The notes under the pieces are model-generated. The model saw only the letters and a list, made by a program, of their open reading frames with translations. It did no database searches and had not been told where the DNA came from. This document shows positions 37,055-45,419 of a DNA stretch of 64,000 bases, piece by piece; the first letter of the stretch is position 1; each line of letters begins with the position of its first letter. The DNA comes from Streptococcus parasanguinis (lineage in GTDB: Bacteria; Bacillota; Bacilli; Lactobacillales; Streptococcaceae): assembly GCF_001073155.1 (NCBI RefSeq), contig NZ_JVEE01000017.1, forward strand, positions 1 to 64,000, read 5' to 3'. Both the position numbers and the translations under genes were made by a program.

Positions 37055-38167
37055 TTATTTAATTTTCAATACCCAGACAGCAGCAGTCTTTTCATCATGA
37101 GCCTTACCGTAAGCAAATTGCTTAGCAGTATAGAGGTTCAAGTCTTCGAGAGCGTAAGTCTCTGTGAAACGACCAAACTCGATTCCACCACCTACGAATG
37201 CATCGTATCGACCTTTGACGAATGTAGTCACTTTACCAGCGGTTTGAGCAACTGATTCAACCAAGATCAAGTTGTACGGCATTGCAGTCACATACGTTCC
37301 TTGAGCGTTCAAGGAAGTGTATTGTTTCTTGACATCCCACGCATCCGCTGGATTGACTACCATAACAACATTTCCTTCAACCGCCACTGGGTCACCGTTA
37401 GACTTAACAGAGTGATGTTTGTACACCGCAGTCAATTCTTTGACAACTGTTGCAGAGTCAGCAAATGTAAGGTTTGCAGTTTGGGCCTCTTTTTCTGCAA
37501 AAGTTGTTTTATTGCCAGCAGCAGTTCCAGTGAGGGTACGAGAAAGACCGATAGGCTTGCCGTCTCCGTCACCGTTCAAGAAGGCAGCTTCCAAAGCAGC
37601 AGCGAACGCTTCTGTGATTTGAGCGGATACGAATGATTGCAACCAAGCTGGACCGAATTTTTCAGAGTCTTTAGGAATGACTACAAATGCAGTCAATTTG
37701 TTTTGGATCGCTTCTTCTTCGTTGAAAGCTTGTTTCAATTGACCTTGGATTTCCCCATTGATCTTGCCCCAAACAGCTTCACCAGTTTGGGTTGATTTGA
37801 GGAATTTAAGGCGGATGCCAGCATTGCGCAATCCAATGTGTTGCAAGAGTGGGCGAGATTTTACCATATCGTCAAAGATACGATCAATGGTTTCTTGTGG
37901 GAAGAGTTTTTCTACTCCTACAGGAGCAGTTTTGTCGATGTCGTTGAAGAATTCACGAGCTTCGGCAGTCAATTTAGCATCATAAGGATTCATTGCTGAA
38001 ACTTCCTCATGAGCAGCATGACGAGCTTGTTCCATCATTTCGTTTGTCATCGACTCGATCATTTCATTGTAGAGTTTCGCTTGCTCTTCTTGAGGCGCAC
38101 CATTTGCCACTGCGTTCAAAAAGTTCTGACGAATTTCGTTGAATTTGTTTGATAATTTCATTGTCAT
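37055..38167 (-). CDS. Major capsid protein, HK97 family
   Basis: A 370-residue capsid protein. Residues 1-75 form a helical, charged delta domain that acts as internal scaffold, and no separate scaffold gene is present. The HK97 fold starts near FPQETIDRIFDDMVKSRPLL, with LQSFVSAQITEAFAAALEAAFLNGDG (part shown) and GRYDAFVGGGIEFGRFTE near the end. It starts at ATG 38167 with AAAGGA upstream. The ClpP-type protease encoded next to it is expected to remove the delta domain. Confidence 0.93.
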   Translation of the reverse strand: MTMKLSNKFNEIRQNFLNAVANGAPQEEQAKLYNEMIESMTNEMMEQARHAAHEEVSAMNPYDAKLTAEAREFFNDIDKTAPVGVEKLFPQETIDRIFDDMVKSRPLLQHIGLRNAGIRLKFLKSTQTGEAVWGKINGEIQGQLKQAFNEEEAIQNKLTAFVVIPKDSEKFGPAWLQSFVSAQITEAFAAALEAAFLNGDGDGKPIGLSRTLTGTAAGNKTTFAEKEAQTANLTFADSATVVKELTAVYKHHSVKSNGDPVAVEGNVVMVVNPADAWDVKKQYTSLNAQGTYVTAMPYNLILVESVAQTAGKVTTFVKGRYDAFVGGGIEFGRFTETYALEDLNLYTAKQFAYGKAHDEKTAAVWVLKIK

Positions 38168-38182
38168 TATTATTTTTCCTTT

Positions 38183-38953
38183 CTAAAATGCAAAAAGACC
38201 GAACCCTTTAGGTACAGCCTTGTTTGTGTTATTTTCTGGACTTTCTGGAAGGGTGAATCTCTTCTGTACGAATTCACTATTTTCAAAAGTCTCTTTTTCA
38301 ATCTGTCGAGCTTCCAGCTTATTAGCTACTAGCTCAGCGATTTTATCGACATCCGGAGTCATTGCTGACTTCATCTTGTCGATAAAATCATGTGGGATCA
38401 TTGGAGTTTCGCTTGCAGCAAACGTAGGAGCAATTTCTCCAGCAAACATGATTCTGTCGGCAAATCCTTGATTTACTGCTGATTCAGCATCGAACCAGGT
38501 AGTCTTGTTCATCAGATCCAATAAATCATCTAATGCTTTTCCAGTTTTATCAACATAAGCATTTGCGATTGATTTATTAAAACCTTCAAGTACTCCAGCT
38601 TCATGAAGTAGAGTGTTGTGGTCTCCGTCGACTCGTGATGACACGTTGTGGATCATCATTTGAGCAGTAGGGCTAATTTCTACTACATCACCAGCCATTG
38701 CGATAACGCTCGCTGCGCTTGCAGCAATGCCCACGATTTTAACAACTACTTTCCCTGAGTAGGCCCGTAATGCAGTATAGATTTCGCTACCTGCATATAC
38801 ATCTCCTCCTCCTGAATTGATGTGGACTTCGATGTCCTCACCCGTTTCCGGTAACACTACATTTTTAGGAGCGGTACAGTCCCAACCAAACCAATCATAA
38901 AGCCGAACATCATCGTTTGACACGATTGTTCCTTTAATCGGAATCACTTTCAT
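38183..38953 (-). CDS. ClpP-type prohead protease
   Basis: A serine protease of the ClpP fold used in head maturation. EVHINSGGGDVYAGSEIYTAL forms the oxyanion region, IVGIAASAASVIAMAGD carries the nucleophile serine (AASAAS), and AQMMIHNVSS gives the catalytic histidine. I place the start at ATG 38953 with AAGGGAGG upstream; the frame is open to a GTG at 38965. The start lies inside the 3' end of the portal gene. Confidence 0.9.
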   Translation of the reverse strand: MKVIPIKGTIVSNDDVRLYDWFGWDCTAPKNVVLPETGEDIEVHINSGGGDVYAGSEIYTALRAYSGKVVVKIVGIAASAASVIAMAGDVVEISPTAQMMIHNVSSRVDGDHNTLLHEAGVLEGFNKSIANAYVDKTGKALDDLLDLMNKTTWFDAESAVNQGFADRIMFAGEIAPTFAASETPMIPHDFIDKMKSAMTPDVDKIAELVANKLEARQIEKETFENSEFVQKRFTLPESPENNTNKAVPKGFGLFAF

Positions 38954-40085
38954 CTTCTTTCTCACCTCCCTTCTCTACATCCTCACCAAGTTGATAGTTC
39001 TTAGTGATCAGAGGCTTGTCGCCCCACGGTACAGCTTCAAGGCCAAGTTCCTCACGGACCTCATTGATAAGCATGGAACCAGAAGAAATCAGCTTGTCAA
39101 TACTTTGAGCAAGCGAGAATTTGTCTCTTTGCCCTTCGCCAACAATGACAAGACGCTTGTTGTCTTTGTACTCGCTTTTGCTTAGTAAAGCAAAGTTCAG
39201 ACCATCGCTCATCTTCTTCACAAGTGACTGGTAGCAATAGCTGTTAAACATCTTCTGACTATTTTCCAGGTTAGCCATGTCTCCATGCATCAGCGCAGTG
39301 GGAATTCCTAAGATGTCTGCCACCTCATCATCGAATTGCCTACGAAGTTTTTTCAACTCATCTACAGACAAATTCGATGTACCTGTAGTATTGGTCAGCT
39401 CTGAGTATTCCATTCCTTCTTGAGCTGGGACAATTGCTACTGTCTTTGTCGTAAATGATTTAAAGAGACCGTCTGCATACCGTTGCATCTTTTCACGCTT
39501 TGATTCGTCAAAACTTGCATTCGTTCTGGTGCTAAGTACTCCACGAATCTGATTGTTTCGTGCAAGTGCTTCAACCAGTCGAGTGTGTAGTTTTTCATAA
39601 TCGTTGAAGAGCTGCGTGAAATATTCTTGAAGACGATTGTTGTTGTATTGCAAGAAAATGACTTCATTCATCTTGAATGGTTTCTGGAAAGTATAGTTTT
39701 GACAGCTCACAGATGTGAATGTATCATCGAACACAGCATATTTCTGTCGAATGTACGAGTCAGCGATCAATAACTGATCATCATTCGATAAGAAAATTAG
39801 TACTTCGTTTTTGGTCAATAAGCGATAAACCGCCTTTTGCCAAAACTCAGAAGCTGATTCATTTTTATTGGGCCTTACATTTAACAGATAATCCCAATCA
39901 GTAGACTTCTTTTTCCCATTCTCAACAAATTTGAACTCAGATCTTGCAAAGATACGGGCCACAAATTCAGCAGCCTTGTCAATCGACAAGCTCTTTAGTT
40001 GCAGATTTCCAAAGATCCGCTCCAGCTCATCAAATTCAAAACTTGGTTCCGGAACTTCTCGCTTGAATAAATTTAGCCATCCCAA
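38934..40085 (-). CDS. Portal protein, HK97 family
   Basis: A 383-residue portal that forms the dodecameric DNA gate. Typical features are the KAAEFVARIFARSEFKF start, DWDYLLNVRPNKNESASEFW, EVIFLQYNNN, and DEVADILGIPTALMHGD. It starts at TTG (40083-40085) with GGAGGAGG upstream. The C-terminus is acidic (EKEDESDSD). Confidence 0.93.
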   Translation of the reverse strand: MGWLNLFKREVPEPSFEFDELERIFGNLQLKSLSIDKAAEFVARIFARSEFKFVENGKKKSTDWDYLLNVRPNKNESASEFWQKAVYRLLTKNEVLIFLSNDDQLLIADSYIRQKYAVFDDTFTSVSCQNYTFQKPFKMNEVIFLQYNNNRLQEYFTQLFNDYEKLHTRLVEALARNNQIRGVLSTRTNASFDESKREKMQRYADGLFKSFTTKTVAIVPAQEGMEYSELTNTTGTSNLSVDELKKLRRQFDDEVADILGIPTALMHGDMANLENSQKMFNSYCYQSLVKKMSDGLNFALLSKSEYKDNKRLVIVGEGQRDKFSLAQSIDKLISSGSMLINEVREELGLEAVPWGDKPLITKNYQLGEDVEKGGEKEDESDSD

Positions 40086-40136
40086 GGCACCTCCTCCTTT
40101 CTAAAATTTTATGCCTACCACCCACCCGGATATTTT

Positions 40137-40394
40137 TTACCGTTTGAAGAAAGATTTTTTAGAGCGTTTTAATTCCTTCTTGATTGATTCAAATTCTTTA
40201 TTTGTTTGTAAGACATTTTGACCGCAAATATCTTCATGTCGCTTCACGGACTGGCTCAGAGTATTCAATTCAGCAGTGATTGAGCCAATCTTGCTCAACA
40301 ATTCCATGTTTTCTTTGCTCACTACAGCAAGCTCGCATTCAAGCCCTCGAATCTTTTGTTCAAGTTGTTGTTTCTTCTTCATTCGTTTGTTCAT
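40137..40394 (-). CDS. Small coiled-coil phage protein
   Basis: An 85-residue protein that is nearly all coiled coil (QLEQKIRGLECELAVVSKEN...) with basic ends (MNKRMKKKQQ and KRSKKSFFKR). It lies between terminase and portal genes. The function is unknown; a packaging accessory role is possible. Confidence 0.65.
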   Translation of the reverse strand: MNKRMKKKQQLEQKIRGLECELAVVSKENMELLSKIGSITAELNTLSQSVKRHEDICGQNVLQTNKEFESIKKELKRSKKSFFKR

Positions 40395-40407
40395 TTTGTT
40401 GTCCTTT

Positions 40408-42048
40408 CTAAAATTCCCAATCTTCGATCACATCAAGAAAGTCTCCAACAGTACTTTCTTGAATGATTTCTCTCTTGTAGAGAGCAGCAATAAAGGCATG
40501 GAAACCGTCAGTCTTTCGTCTCAACGGTTCCTTTTTCAAAAATCTCTTGTTTCCGTCTTTGTCTTCTTTGACAAAGGTATTATCGGTATACCAGAGCATT
40601 GATTTGTCGTTTTCAAAAATGAATCTTTCATTCGCAAATCCATCTTCAATGATTGGAGCTACCTTCGACTGTATCGCCCCTGGATTTCGCAAGAATTCAT
40701 ACTCAAAATCAGCTTCTTCCAGCAATGGTTTTAGCAAGTCCATTCGAAATCCGTCTGCGCAGACAATTTCGATATTGTACAGCTTGCGCCACTGGATCAA
40801 TTTATCAACAAGTAATCTTGGATCTATACTTGGACCGTCTACGATAGTGAAGAGCCCTTGCTCCTGCCATTCACGGATTGGAGCTTTGATTTTAAACATA
40901 TCCAAAAATTGCTTTCTAGCAAAACTGTGTTGCTTCCAGATAAATTCATCACCGTTTTTAAAGAGTAGACCAACGCTGGCAAAGTCTCTGATGCTTGCGT
41001 AGTCGAAACCAGCGACACAAGATCTTCCTGAGAGATCTATGCCAGGGCTTCTCAATGCAGCCATTAACTTTTCACGAGTGGTCACATCTTTTTCGATGTC
41101 GGCTTCTGGCAGATTCATCCGCTTTGTCATAAATTCTTGTCTGCCTGATGGTTCTAATTCTAAGTCATCATAGTCAGCTTTCGTTCTAGCTAATAGACGT
41201 TTGGCATAAGGTGTTGTCTCATCCAGCATTGGATTCGCTTTTGGCCAATTAGTCATATCGTCCACTTCTTCCGGATCATCTAACTTGCAGATAAAAGGGA
41301 ATAGGCGGAACTCGTCAAGCTCGCCATTCAAGATCTTCATAGATTTTTCAATCATTTTGTCGTAAAACCCTTCACGAACGTGTCCATTTGTACCGTTGTA
41401 AAAGGTTCGAGCATGGGCAATCTTACCAAGTCCTGATCGCTGGATTTTAACTGCAGAGTCATTTTCAAACTGGTGAATTTCATCGAATTCAAGGCAGCCA
41501 TCACGAGCCGAGTCCATTGTCTTTGGGTTGTTTGTCCGATAAGAAAAGACCGAGTTATTCCCTCGGCCTGTAATAGACATCTTTGTCAAATAGTAATGGT
41601 CTTCCAATCCTCTTCGCTGGACAGTCTCATAAACTTCCTCAAACGAGACCTTGCCTTGCTTCTCAGAGTTAGCTGTGATAGTCACATCGTAATCTCTGAC
41701 AGGATAGAGAGGACTGATGAAGAATGCGTCCCGGCTGGACATAAAACCATTCTTTCCTCCCCCACGAGCAAGGGTCAGCAATATTTCATCAAATTGAGGT
41801 TCGCCATCTTCTTTCCGAAAAAGAAAGATAAATGGCGTGATGAACTTTTGATACTTAGCCAGTGGAAAGAAATTCTTCTCGGTGAACTGGATATATTTCT
41901 CAATCAAATCATTGTCAAAATATAAATCATCCCTCGGATAGATTTTTTTCTTGATGATTTTGAATAAGAGTGAGCGTTCTTTGTTGACTTTGATTTTTCC
42001 TGATTCGGCAAGTTCGATGTATTCATCAATCAAAGGGTGAGAAATCAC
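40408..42048 (-). CDS. Terminase large subunit
   Basis: A 546-residue DNA packaging motor. Walker A-like LLTLARGGGKNGFMSSR near residue 90, Walker B GCLEFDEIHQF near 190 and a C-terminal RNase H-like nuclease with AGFDYASIRDF. It cuts concatemeric DNA and pumps it into the prohead through the portal. It starts at GTG 42048, overlapping the TGA of the small subunit gene. Confidence 0.95.
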   Translation of the reverse strand: MISHPLIDEYIELAESGKIKVNKERSLLFKIIKKKIYPRDDLYFDNDLIEKYIQFTEKNFFPLAKYQKFITPFIFLFRKEDGEPQFDEILLTLARGGGKNGFMSSRDAFFISPLYPVRDYDVTITANSEKQGKVSFEEVYETVQRRGLEDHYYLTKMSITGRGNNSVFSYRTNNPKTMDSARDGCLEFDEIHQFENDSAVKIQRSGLGKIAHARTFYNGTNGHVREGFYDKMIEKSMKILNGELDEFRLFPFICKLDDPEEVDDMTNWPKANPMLDETTPYAKRLLARTKADYDDLELEPSGRQEFMTKRMNLPEADIEKDVTTREKLMAALRSPGIDLSGRSCVAGFDYASIRDFASVGLLFKNGDEFIWKQHSFARKQFLDMFKIKAPIREWQEQGLFTIVDGPSIDPRLLVDKLIQWRKLYNIEIVCADGFRMDLLKPLLEEADFEYEFLRNPGAIQSKVAPIIEDGFANERFIFENDKSMLWYTDNTFVKEDKDGNKRFLKKEPLRRKTDGFHAFIAALYKREIIQESTVGDFLDVIEDWEF

Positions 42049-42389
42049 AATAGATCACTTCCGTCTGATGGTGGCTTCTTCTCCACTGGTGAATTTTCAA
42101 CCTCAAAGTCAAATGATCGCTCAATCGCTAGTAGCTGATTGCTGGTTGTATTGATTTCTTTGATCAACGAGTTCGCTTTCTGAAATCTTTGTTGGCCGTT
42201 GTGGACGGTGATGACTAATCCATCTTGTTTGAGACGTTCTTTCAGCTCATACAGTAGACGGACCAGATAGAGATAGCGGTGAACTTTTTCGTACTGAATC
42301 GCATCTTTCTTTCGTGTGCTAAAATTGCCGATTTTGGAAAGTAACTGGTTTTCCAATTCTTTTATATTTTTTTCTGAGTATTCTTCCAT
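42045..42389 (-). CDS. Terminase small subunit, P27-like
   Basis: A 114-residue mostly helical protein directly before the large subunit gene. The helical pattern (YEKVHRYLYLVRLLYELKERLKQDG) and position fit the P27-type small terminase, which recognises the packaging site. Its stop overlaps the terL start. Confidence 0.75.
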   Translation of the reverse strand: MEEYSEKNIKELENQLLSKIGNFSTRKKDAIQYEKVHRYLYLVRLLYELKERLKQDGLVITVHNGQQRFQKANSLIKEINTTSNQLLAIERSFDFEVENSPVEKKPPSDGSDLL

Positions 42390-42519
42390 GAGCCCCCTCC
42401 CCCTTTAAAAATAGTGCTTTGCATTTGGACAATCGACCCCTCCCACCGGTTCCCAGAGACCGATTTTTTTCGATTTTTTTCGACCGGGGGGTCTTTGAGT
42501 TTTTCAAAATTTTAAATTT
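42390..42519. other. Candidate packaging (cos/pac) region
   Basis: A non-coding gap between the HNH and small terminase genes that stands out by base use. It has GACCCCTCCC, ACCGGT, two tandem CGATTTTTTT units at 42471-42490 and CGACCGGGGGG. In phages with an HNH-terS-terL order the cos site usually lies just here. No cleavage point can be read from sequence. Confidence 0.4.
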
Positions 42520-42837
42520 TCATCCCCACCATTCGTCAGAACGAAAATTTTTATTTTGCAACTTGGATGATTTGCGGAATTGAAAGCGATGATGTCGCTT
42601 ATTGTGACACTCCTTGCACAAAGTACGAAGGTTGTCGATATCTAGAGCAAACTCTGGATAATATTCTAGCTCTTTGATGTGATCGACTTCGAGGTTATCT
42701 GTCGTTACCTTTCCCTGATCTCGACACCAGACACATTCAAAATGATCTCGACTCATTGCTTCGAGTCTCAGTTGTCTCCATGATCTTGAAAGATAAAACT
42801 CTCTGCGACTCTCTCTTGTCGAAACATCTACTTTCAA
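42520..42837 (-). CDS. HNH endonuclease of the packaging module
   Basis: A 105-residue HNH nuclease. Two CxxC pairs (CVWC and CKEC) bind structural zinc, and LEVDHIKEL plus DNLRTLCKECHNKRHH form the beta-beta-alpha metal site. In HK97-like phages the HNH protein encoded beside terminase is needed for cos cleavage. It starts at TTG with AGAGGA eight bases upstream. Confidence 0.9.
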   Translation of the reverse strand: MKVDVSTRESRREFYLSRSWRQLRLEAMSRDHFECVWCRDQGKVTTDNLEVDHIKELEYYPEFALDIDNLRTLCKECHNKRHHRFQFRKSSKLQNKNFRSDEWWG

Positions 42838-42878
42838 TTCTTAAATCCTCTGTAACATTTCATACTTTCAATTATCTG

Positions 42879-42908
42879 TTTCTGAAATTCATTATATTAT
42901 TTCTGAAA
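42879..42908 (-). promoter_or_regulatory. Candidate late promoter with paired operator repeats
   Basis: TTTCTGAAA occurs twice, at 42879-42887 and 42900-42908, 21 bases apart (two helical turns). A minus-strand TATAAT lies between them (42891-42896) with no good -35. A -10 without -35 flanked by in-phase repeats suggests an activator-dependent promoter for the packaging and structural operon. The ArpU-like protein is a candidate activator. Confidence 0.5.
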
Positions 42909-43050
42909 ACTATGTTGTTTTTCTCTCTTGAATTAGACATATCTTATATTCTGTCTGATTCGCACCAGCTTTAAAAAGCCTGTAAAATAAATGAATAGCA
43001 GGCAACTAATAAAACTAATTAGCGTTTTACTCGTTGTGTCTAATTGATAA

Positions 43051-43593
43051 CTATAAATCAAAATTAGACATGGCTTTATCTCGTTGATCTTGTCTAATCC
43101 CAATGTACCTCAGCGTAATTGCAGGAGATGAATGATTAAATAGATCCATGAGCATTGCCACGTCTTTAGTCTTTTTGTAGTAATGATAGCCAAATGTTTT
43201 TCTCATCGAGTGGGTGCCAATGTTTTCAATCCCGCACTCGATAGCTGCGGTCTTCAATATCCAATCGACTGTCCGCCTGTCCAGTGGTTTGTTTTTTCCG
43301 ATGCGACTTTGAAACAGATAATGATGCAGTGGCATATCTTTGATGTACTCTCTGACTTCTTTTTTCAAAGTCTTTGTCATCTTGAGCTGTTTCCTTTTTC
43401 CAGTCTTCTGCTCTTTGATTTTGATATACCAACCTTGCACATCCTTTACTCGTATTCGAAGAATGTCGCCCACTCGTAATCCGGAATTGATGCCAAATAA
43501 AAAGAGCAAGTAGTTCCGCTCATTCCATTCTCGCAGATATTCCTTCATAGCTTGGATATCATCCTTATCCCTGATTGGGTCCACAATGTTCAC
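43051..43593 (-). CDS. Catalytic-domain-only tyrosine recombinase
   Basis: A 180-residue integrase-family protein with the complete catalytic set: R in INSGLRVGDIL, H-x-x-R in THSMRKTFGYH, H in NHSSPAITL and the tyrosine in LRYIG. It lacks the N-terminal arm-binding and core-binding domains of the real integrase at the right end. It starts at GTG with GGAGG seven bases upstream. Similar stand-alone recombinases are found near terminase genes in Firmicutes phages. The target is unknown. Confidence 0.85.
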   Translation of the reverse strand: MNIVDPIRDKDDIQAMKEYLREWNERNYLLFLFGINSGLRVGDILRIRVKDVQGWYIKIKEQKTGKRKQLKMTKTLKKEVREYIKDMPLHHYLFQSRIGKNKPLDRRTVDWILKTAAIECGIENIGTHSMRKTFGYHYYKKTKDVAMLMDLFNHSSPAITLRYIGIRQDQRDKAMSNFDL

Positions 43594-43650
43594 AGTGCCA
43601 CCTCCTTCCTAGGTAAAATAAAAAGCCAGCTTGTGCTGACTTGGCTGATA

Positions 43651-43723
43651 TTAGGAGTACAGGATTCGAACCTGTGACACGCCGGTTATGACCCGACCGC
43701 TCTACCAACTGAGCTAACTCCTA
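43651..43723 (-). tRNA. Phage-encoded tRNA with CAU anticodon (Met or Ile2)
   Basis: 73 bases folding as a full cloverleaf: acceptor TAGGAGT/ACTCCTA, D-stem GCTC/GAGC, anticodon stem GTCGG/CCGGC with loop GTCATAA, and T-stem ACAGG/CCTGT with loop TTCGAAT. The anticodon CAT is at 43688-43690. It lacks initiator features. CAU could decode AUG, or AUA if the C is modified to lysidine; the loop ending CATAA resembles Ile2 tRNAs. A G at position 32 is unusual. CCA is not encoded. Confidence 0.85.
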
Positions 43724-43817
43724 ACCCGTTTCATAAGGATCCATCGGTTCGGTTTTACCAGATGATATAATTTTACCACCTTATTTTTAAATTTTTTCCA
43801 CACTTTCGACTGTATTT

Positions 43818-44267
43818 TTAACTTTTTTCCAAATTAATATTAATCTTAGTGTTCACAGAAAGTTCATAGATTTTCTTTTCTAGTCCGCTAAAGAACGGCT
43901 CGATCACTTCTTTGTAAGCAAGTGATTTACTACAATGTAAGTATTTGATTGATGCTCCCTCAACAGTTAGAGTTCCATCAATGTATACTTCTTTGATTGC
44001 AGCCCATTGTTTTTCGGGTGTTAGAATTTTGATAGTGCTGATTGCCTCTCGAAGTAATTCGAGACGATGTAGTTCTGGATCCGATTCTTTTTTGATAATA
44101 TCGGCCAGGGCTTTCGGTGTCATTATCTTATTACTCTTGATCCCTGTATTTGGATCGGTTGGTTTCCAAGGTACTTCAATTTCTTCAATCCGTTCCTTGA
44201 TTTCTTTCTCGAATGGATACTGTTGCAAAGCCAAAATTAAATACCCAAACCGACTTCTTAGATTCAT
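43818..44267 (-). CDS. Putative late-gene regulator, ArpU/RinA-like
   Basis: A 149-residue protein at the end of the early region and just before the tRNA, recombinase and packaging genes. The C-terminal part (AAIKEVYIDGTLTVEGASIKYLHCSKSLAYKEVIEPFF, shown in part) reads like a sigma-region-4 or ArpU helix-turn-helix. That position is where ArpU/RinA activators of late transcription are encoded. The assignment is by position and fold impression only. Confidence 0.55.
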   Translation of the reverse strand: MNLRSRFGYLILALQQYPFEKEIKERIEEIEVPWKPTDPNTGIKSNKIMTPKALADIIKKESDPELHRLELLREAISTIKILTPEKQWAAIKEVYIDGTLTVEGASIKYLHCSKSLAYKEVIEPFFSGLEKKIYELSVNTKININLEKS

Positions 44268-44437
44268 TTACTATCCTCCCTACAGTACACTTCTATAATT
44301 CCATTCAATCCTAAACTTTCACGATAAGCAAGTGCCTCGGATCTAGCATGGAATTCTTTCTCTGTATACTTTGCTGAATGTTTAGGATCGCTCCAACTTG
44401 AGCGTCCATGGTATTTCCTAACAACATATACCCTCAT
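44264..44437 (-). CDS. Small phage protein, 57 residues
   Basis: An open frame linked by ATGA overlaps to both neighbours (start 44437, stop 44264-44266). It encodes MRVYVVRKYHGRSSWSDPKH and continues with EFHARSEALAYRESLG, ending CREDSK. The family is not recognised. The overlaps and the tidy fill of an otherwise empty gap support it as a real gene. Confidence 0.7.
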   Translation of the reverse strand: MRVYVVRKYHGRSSWSDPKHSAKYTEKEFHARSEALAYRESLGLNGIIEVYCREDSK

Positions 44438-44652
44438 TTATTGTCCTCCACATCGATGATATGATCAATAATACGCTTTAAATCTCTTATATTGTCAAAT
44501 GGCATCACTGCATCATACAGATCCTCAAAATATGAATCAGTAACAAATAAATCATCCATGCCAAGTACAGCGATCTCTAGTTTGCCATTTATTTGGGCAA
44601 TAGATAGAGTTCTGTTGGCCCGTATTGGTATATGTACATTGTCTAAACTCAT
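44434..44652 (-). CDS. Hypothetical phage protein, 72 residues
   Basis: A 72-residue acidic protein (ending DNIRDLKRIIDHIIDVEDNK) with a beta-rich first half. No family is recognised. It overlaps the next gene by four bases (ATGA) and follows the zinc-ribbon-like gene by one base. Confidence 0.65.
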   Translation of the reverse strand: MSLDNVHIPIRANRTLSIAQINGKLEIAVLGMDDLFVTDSYFEDLYDAVMPFDNIRDLKRIIDHIIDVEDNK

Positions 44653-44855
44653 TACTTGTCCTTTCTTAAATCATTAGTTGTCAGTTTGCTTGCGTTCATT
44701 CGTCCTTTATTCACGTTAAGAGGCTTACTTGGTTCTTTCCAAAATGAACTACCACGGTAACAGTGTCTGTGATAGTTTGCTATTACACTATCGTTTTCAT
44801 ATAAAACAATGCCAGTCCCTTTCTTGATTTTCTTACCGCATATATCACACCTCAT
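44652..44855 (-). CDS. Small zinc-binding-like phage protein
   Basis: A 67-residue protein opening with MRCDICGKKIKKGTG and followed by NYHRHCYRG. CxxC plus HxxC-type residues suggest one zinc site of the kind seen in small phage zinc fingers. Its start overlaps the stop of the small membrane gene upstream. The function is unknown. Confidence 0.7.
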   Translation of the reverse strand: MRCDICGKKIKKGTGIVLYENDSVIANYHRHCYRGSSFWKEPSKPLNVNKGRMNASKLTTNDLRKDK

Positions 44856-44956
44856 CGCTTGTCCTTTCTATTTTTAAAAGCTATCACACTGGCCCATATC
44901 AGCCCAGAGAGCCAAACCAGTGCGAATAGTAAATAGATAAAGTTTTGTAGGTTCAT
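44852..44956 (-). CDS. Small membrane protein, 34 residues
   Basis: An open frame with one hydrophobic helix (FIYLLFALVWLSGLIWASVIAF) and a basic tail (KNRKDKR), linked by an ATGA overlap to the next gene. No family is known. The single-helix plan with a positive C-terminal end and the overlap argue for a real gene. Confidence 0.6.
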   Translation of the reverse strand: MNLQNFIYLLFALVWLSGLIWASVIAFKNRKDKR

Positions 44957-44968
44957 GTTAATTCCCAT

Positions 44969-45223
44969 CTATTTGTTATACAGTATTACATTGCTTGAGT
45001 GAGTGTAATATTCCTCGCCATTTTCAAAAGTTACGCGAATGCTATCTTGTTCGTCATATTTTGCCCATTGCTTTACTTCACCTTCGACAATTCGTCCGTC
45101 AACTAGTCTGATTTTTGCGTATTTGAAAGTAAAAGTTGTTCCAAGAATATCTTTATTTCCACACCCCGATAGTGTTATAAAAGACAAACAAACAAAAACT
45201 GTGATCAATAATTTTTTTATCAT
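44969..45223 (-). CDS. Small phage lipoprotein
   Basis: An 84-residue protein with a lipoprotein signal (LLITVFVCLSFITLSGC; Cys 21). The mature part of about 60 residues has a beta-type pattern (IRLVDGRIVEGEVKQWAKYD). Small phage lipoproteins of this size can act in superinfection exclusion, but no family is recognised here. Confidence 0.7.
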   Translation of the reverse strand: MIKKLLITVFVCLSFITLSGCGNKDILGTTFTFKYAKIRLVDGRIVEGEVKQWAKYDEQDSIRVTFENGEEYYTHSSNVILYNK

Positions 45224-45239
45224 ATTCCTACCTCTTCCT

Positions 45240-45416
45240 CTACTTCAATATTTTATAGCGCCCATCTTTTTTGGACTTATTCCTTTTAAAAATAGGGTTC
45301 TTTTTTTCCTTCTTCTGCTGCTTGTGATATTCACTGTCTTTATTGAAGATAATATCTTCATATTCAATAAGTTCAAGAATAAAATATCTAGATAGGTATC
45401 GTTCAGGTTGTTTCAT
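45240..45416 (-). CDS. Small basic phage protein, 58 residues (paralogue A)
   Basis: Starts at ATG 45416 right after GGAGGTTGAGGG. The central block ELIEYEDIIFNKDSEYHK and the basic KKNPIFKRNK block match the 46-residue protein at 48558-48698 at about 32 of 36 positions. The conserved pair shows that selection acts on the protein. The role is unknown. Confidence 0.75.
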   Translation of the reverse strand: MKQPERYLSRYFILELIEYEDIIFNKDSEYHKQQKKEKKNPIFKRNKSKKDGRYKILK

Positions 45417-45419
45417 CCC

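Noticed and set aside
42319-42507. A 62-codon open frame on the minus strand overlapping the small terminase gene
   Set aside because: It lies across the G/C-rich candidate packaging site, has no ribosome site, overlaps terS in another frame and has a low-complexity basic sequence.
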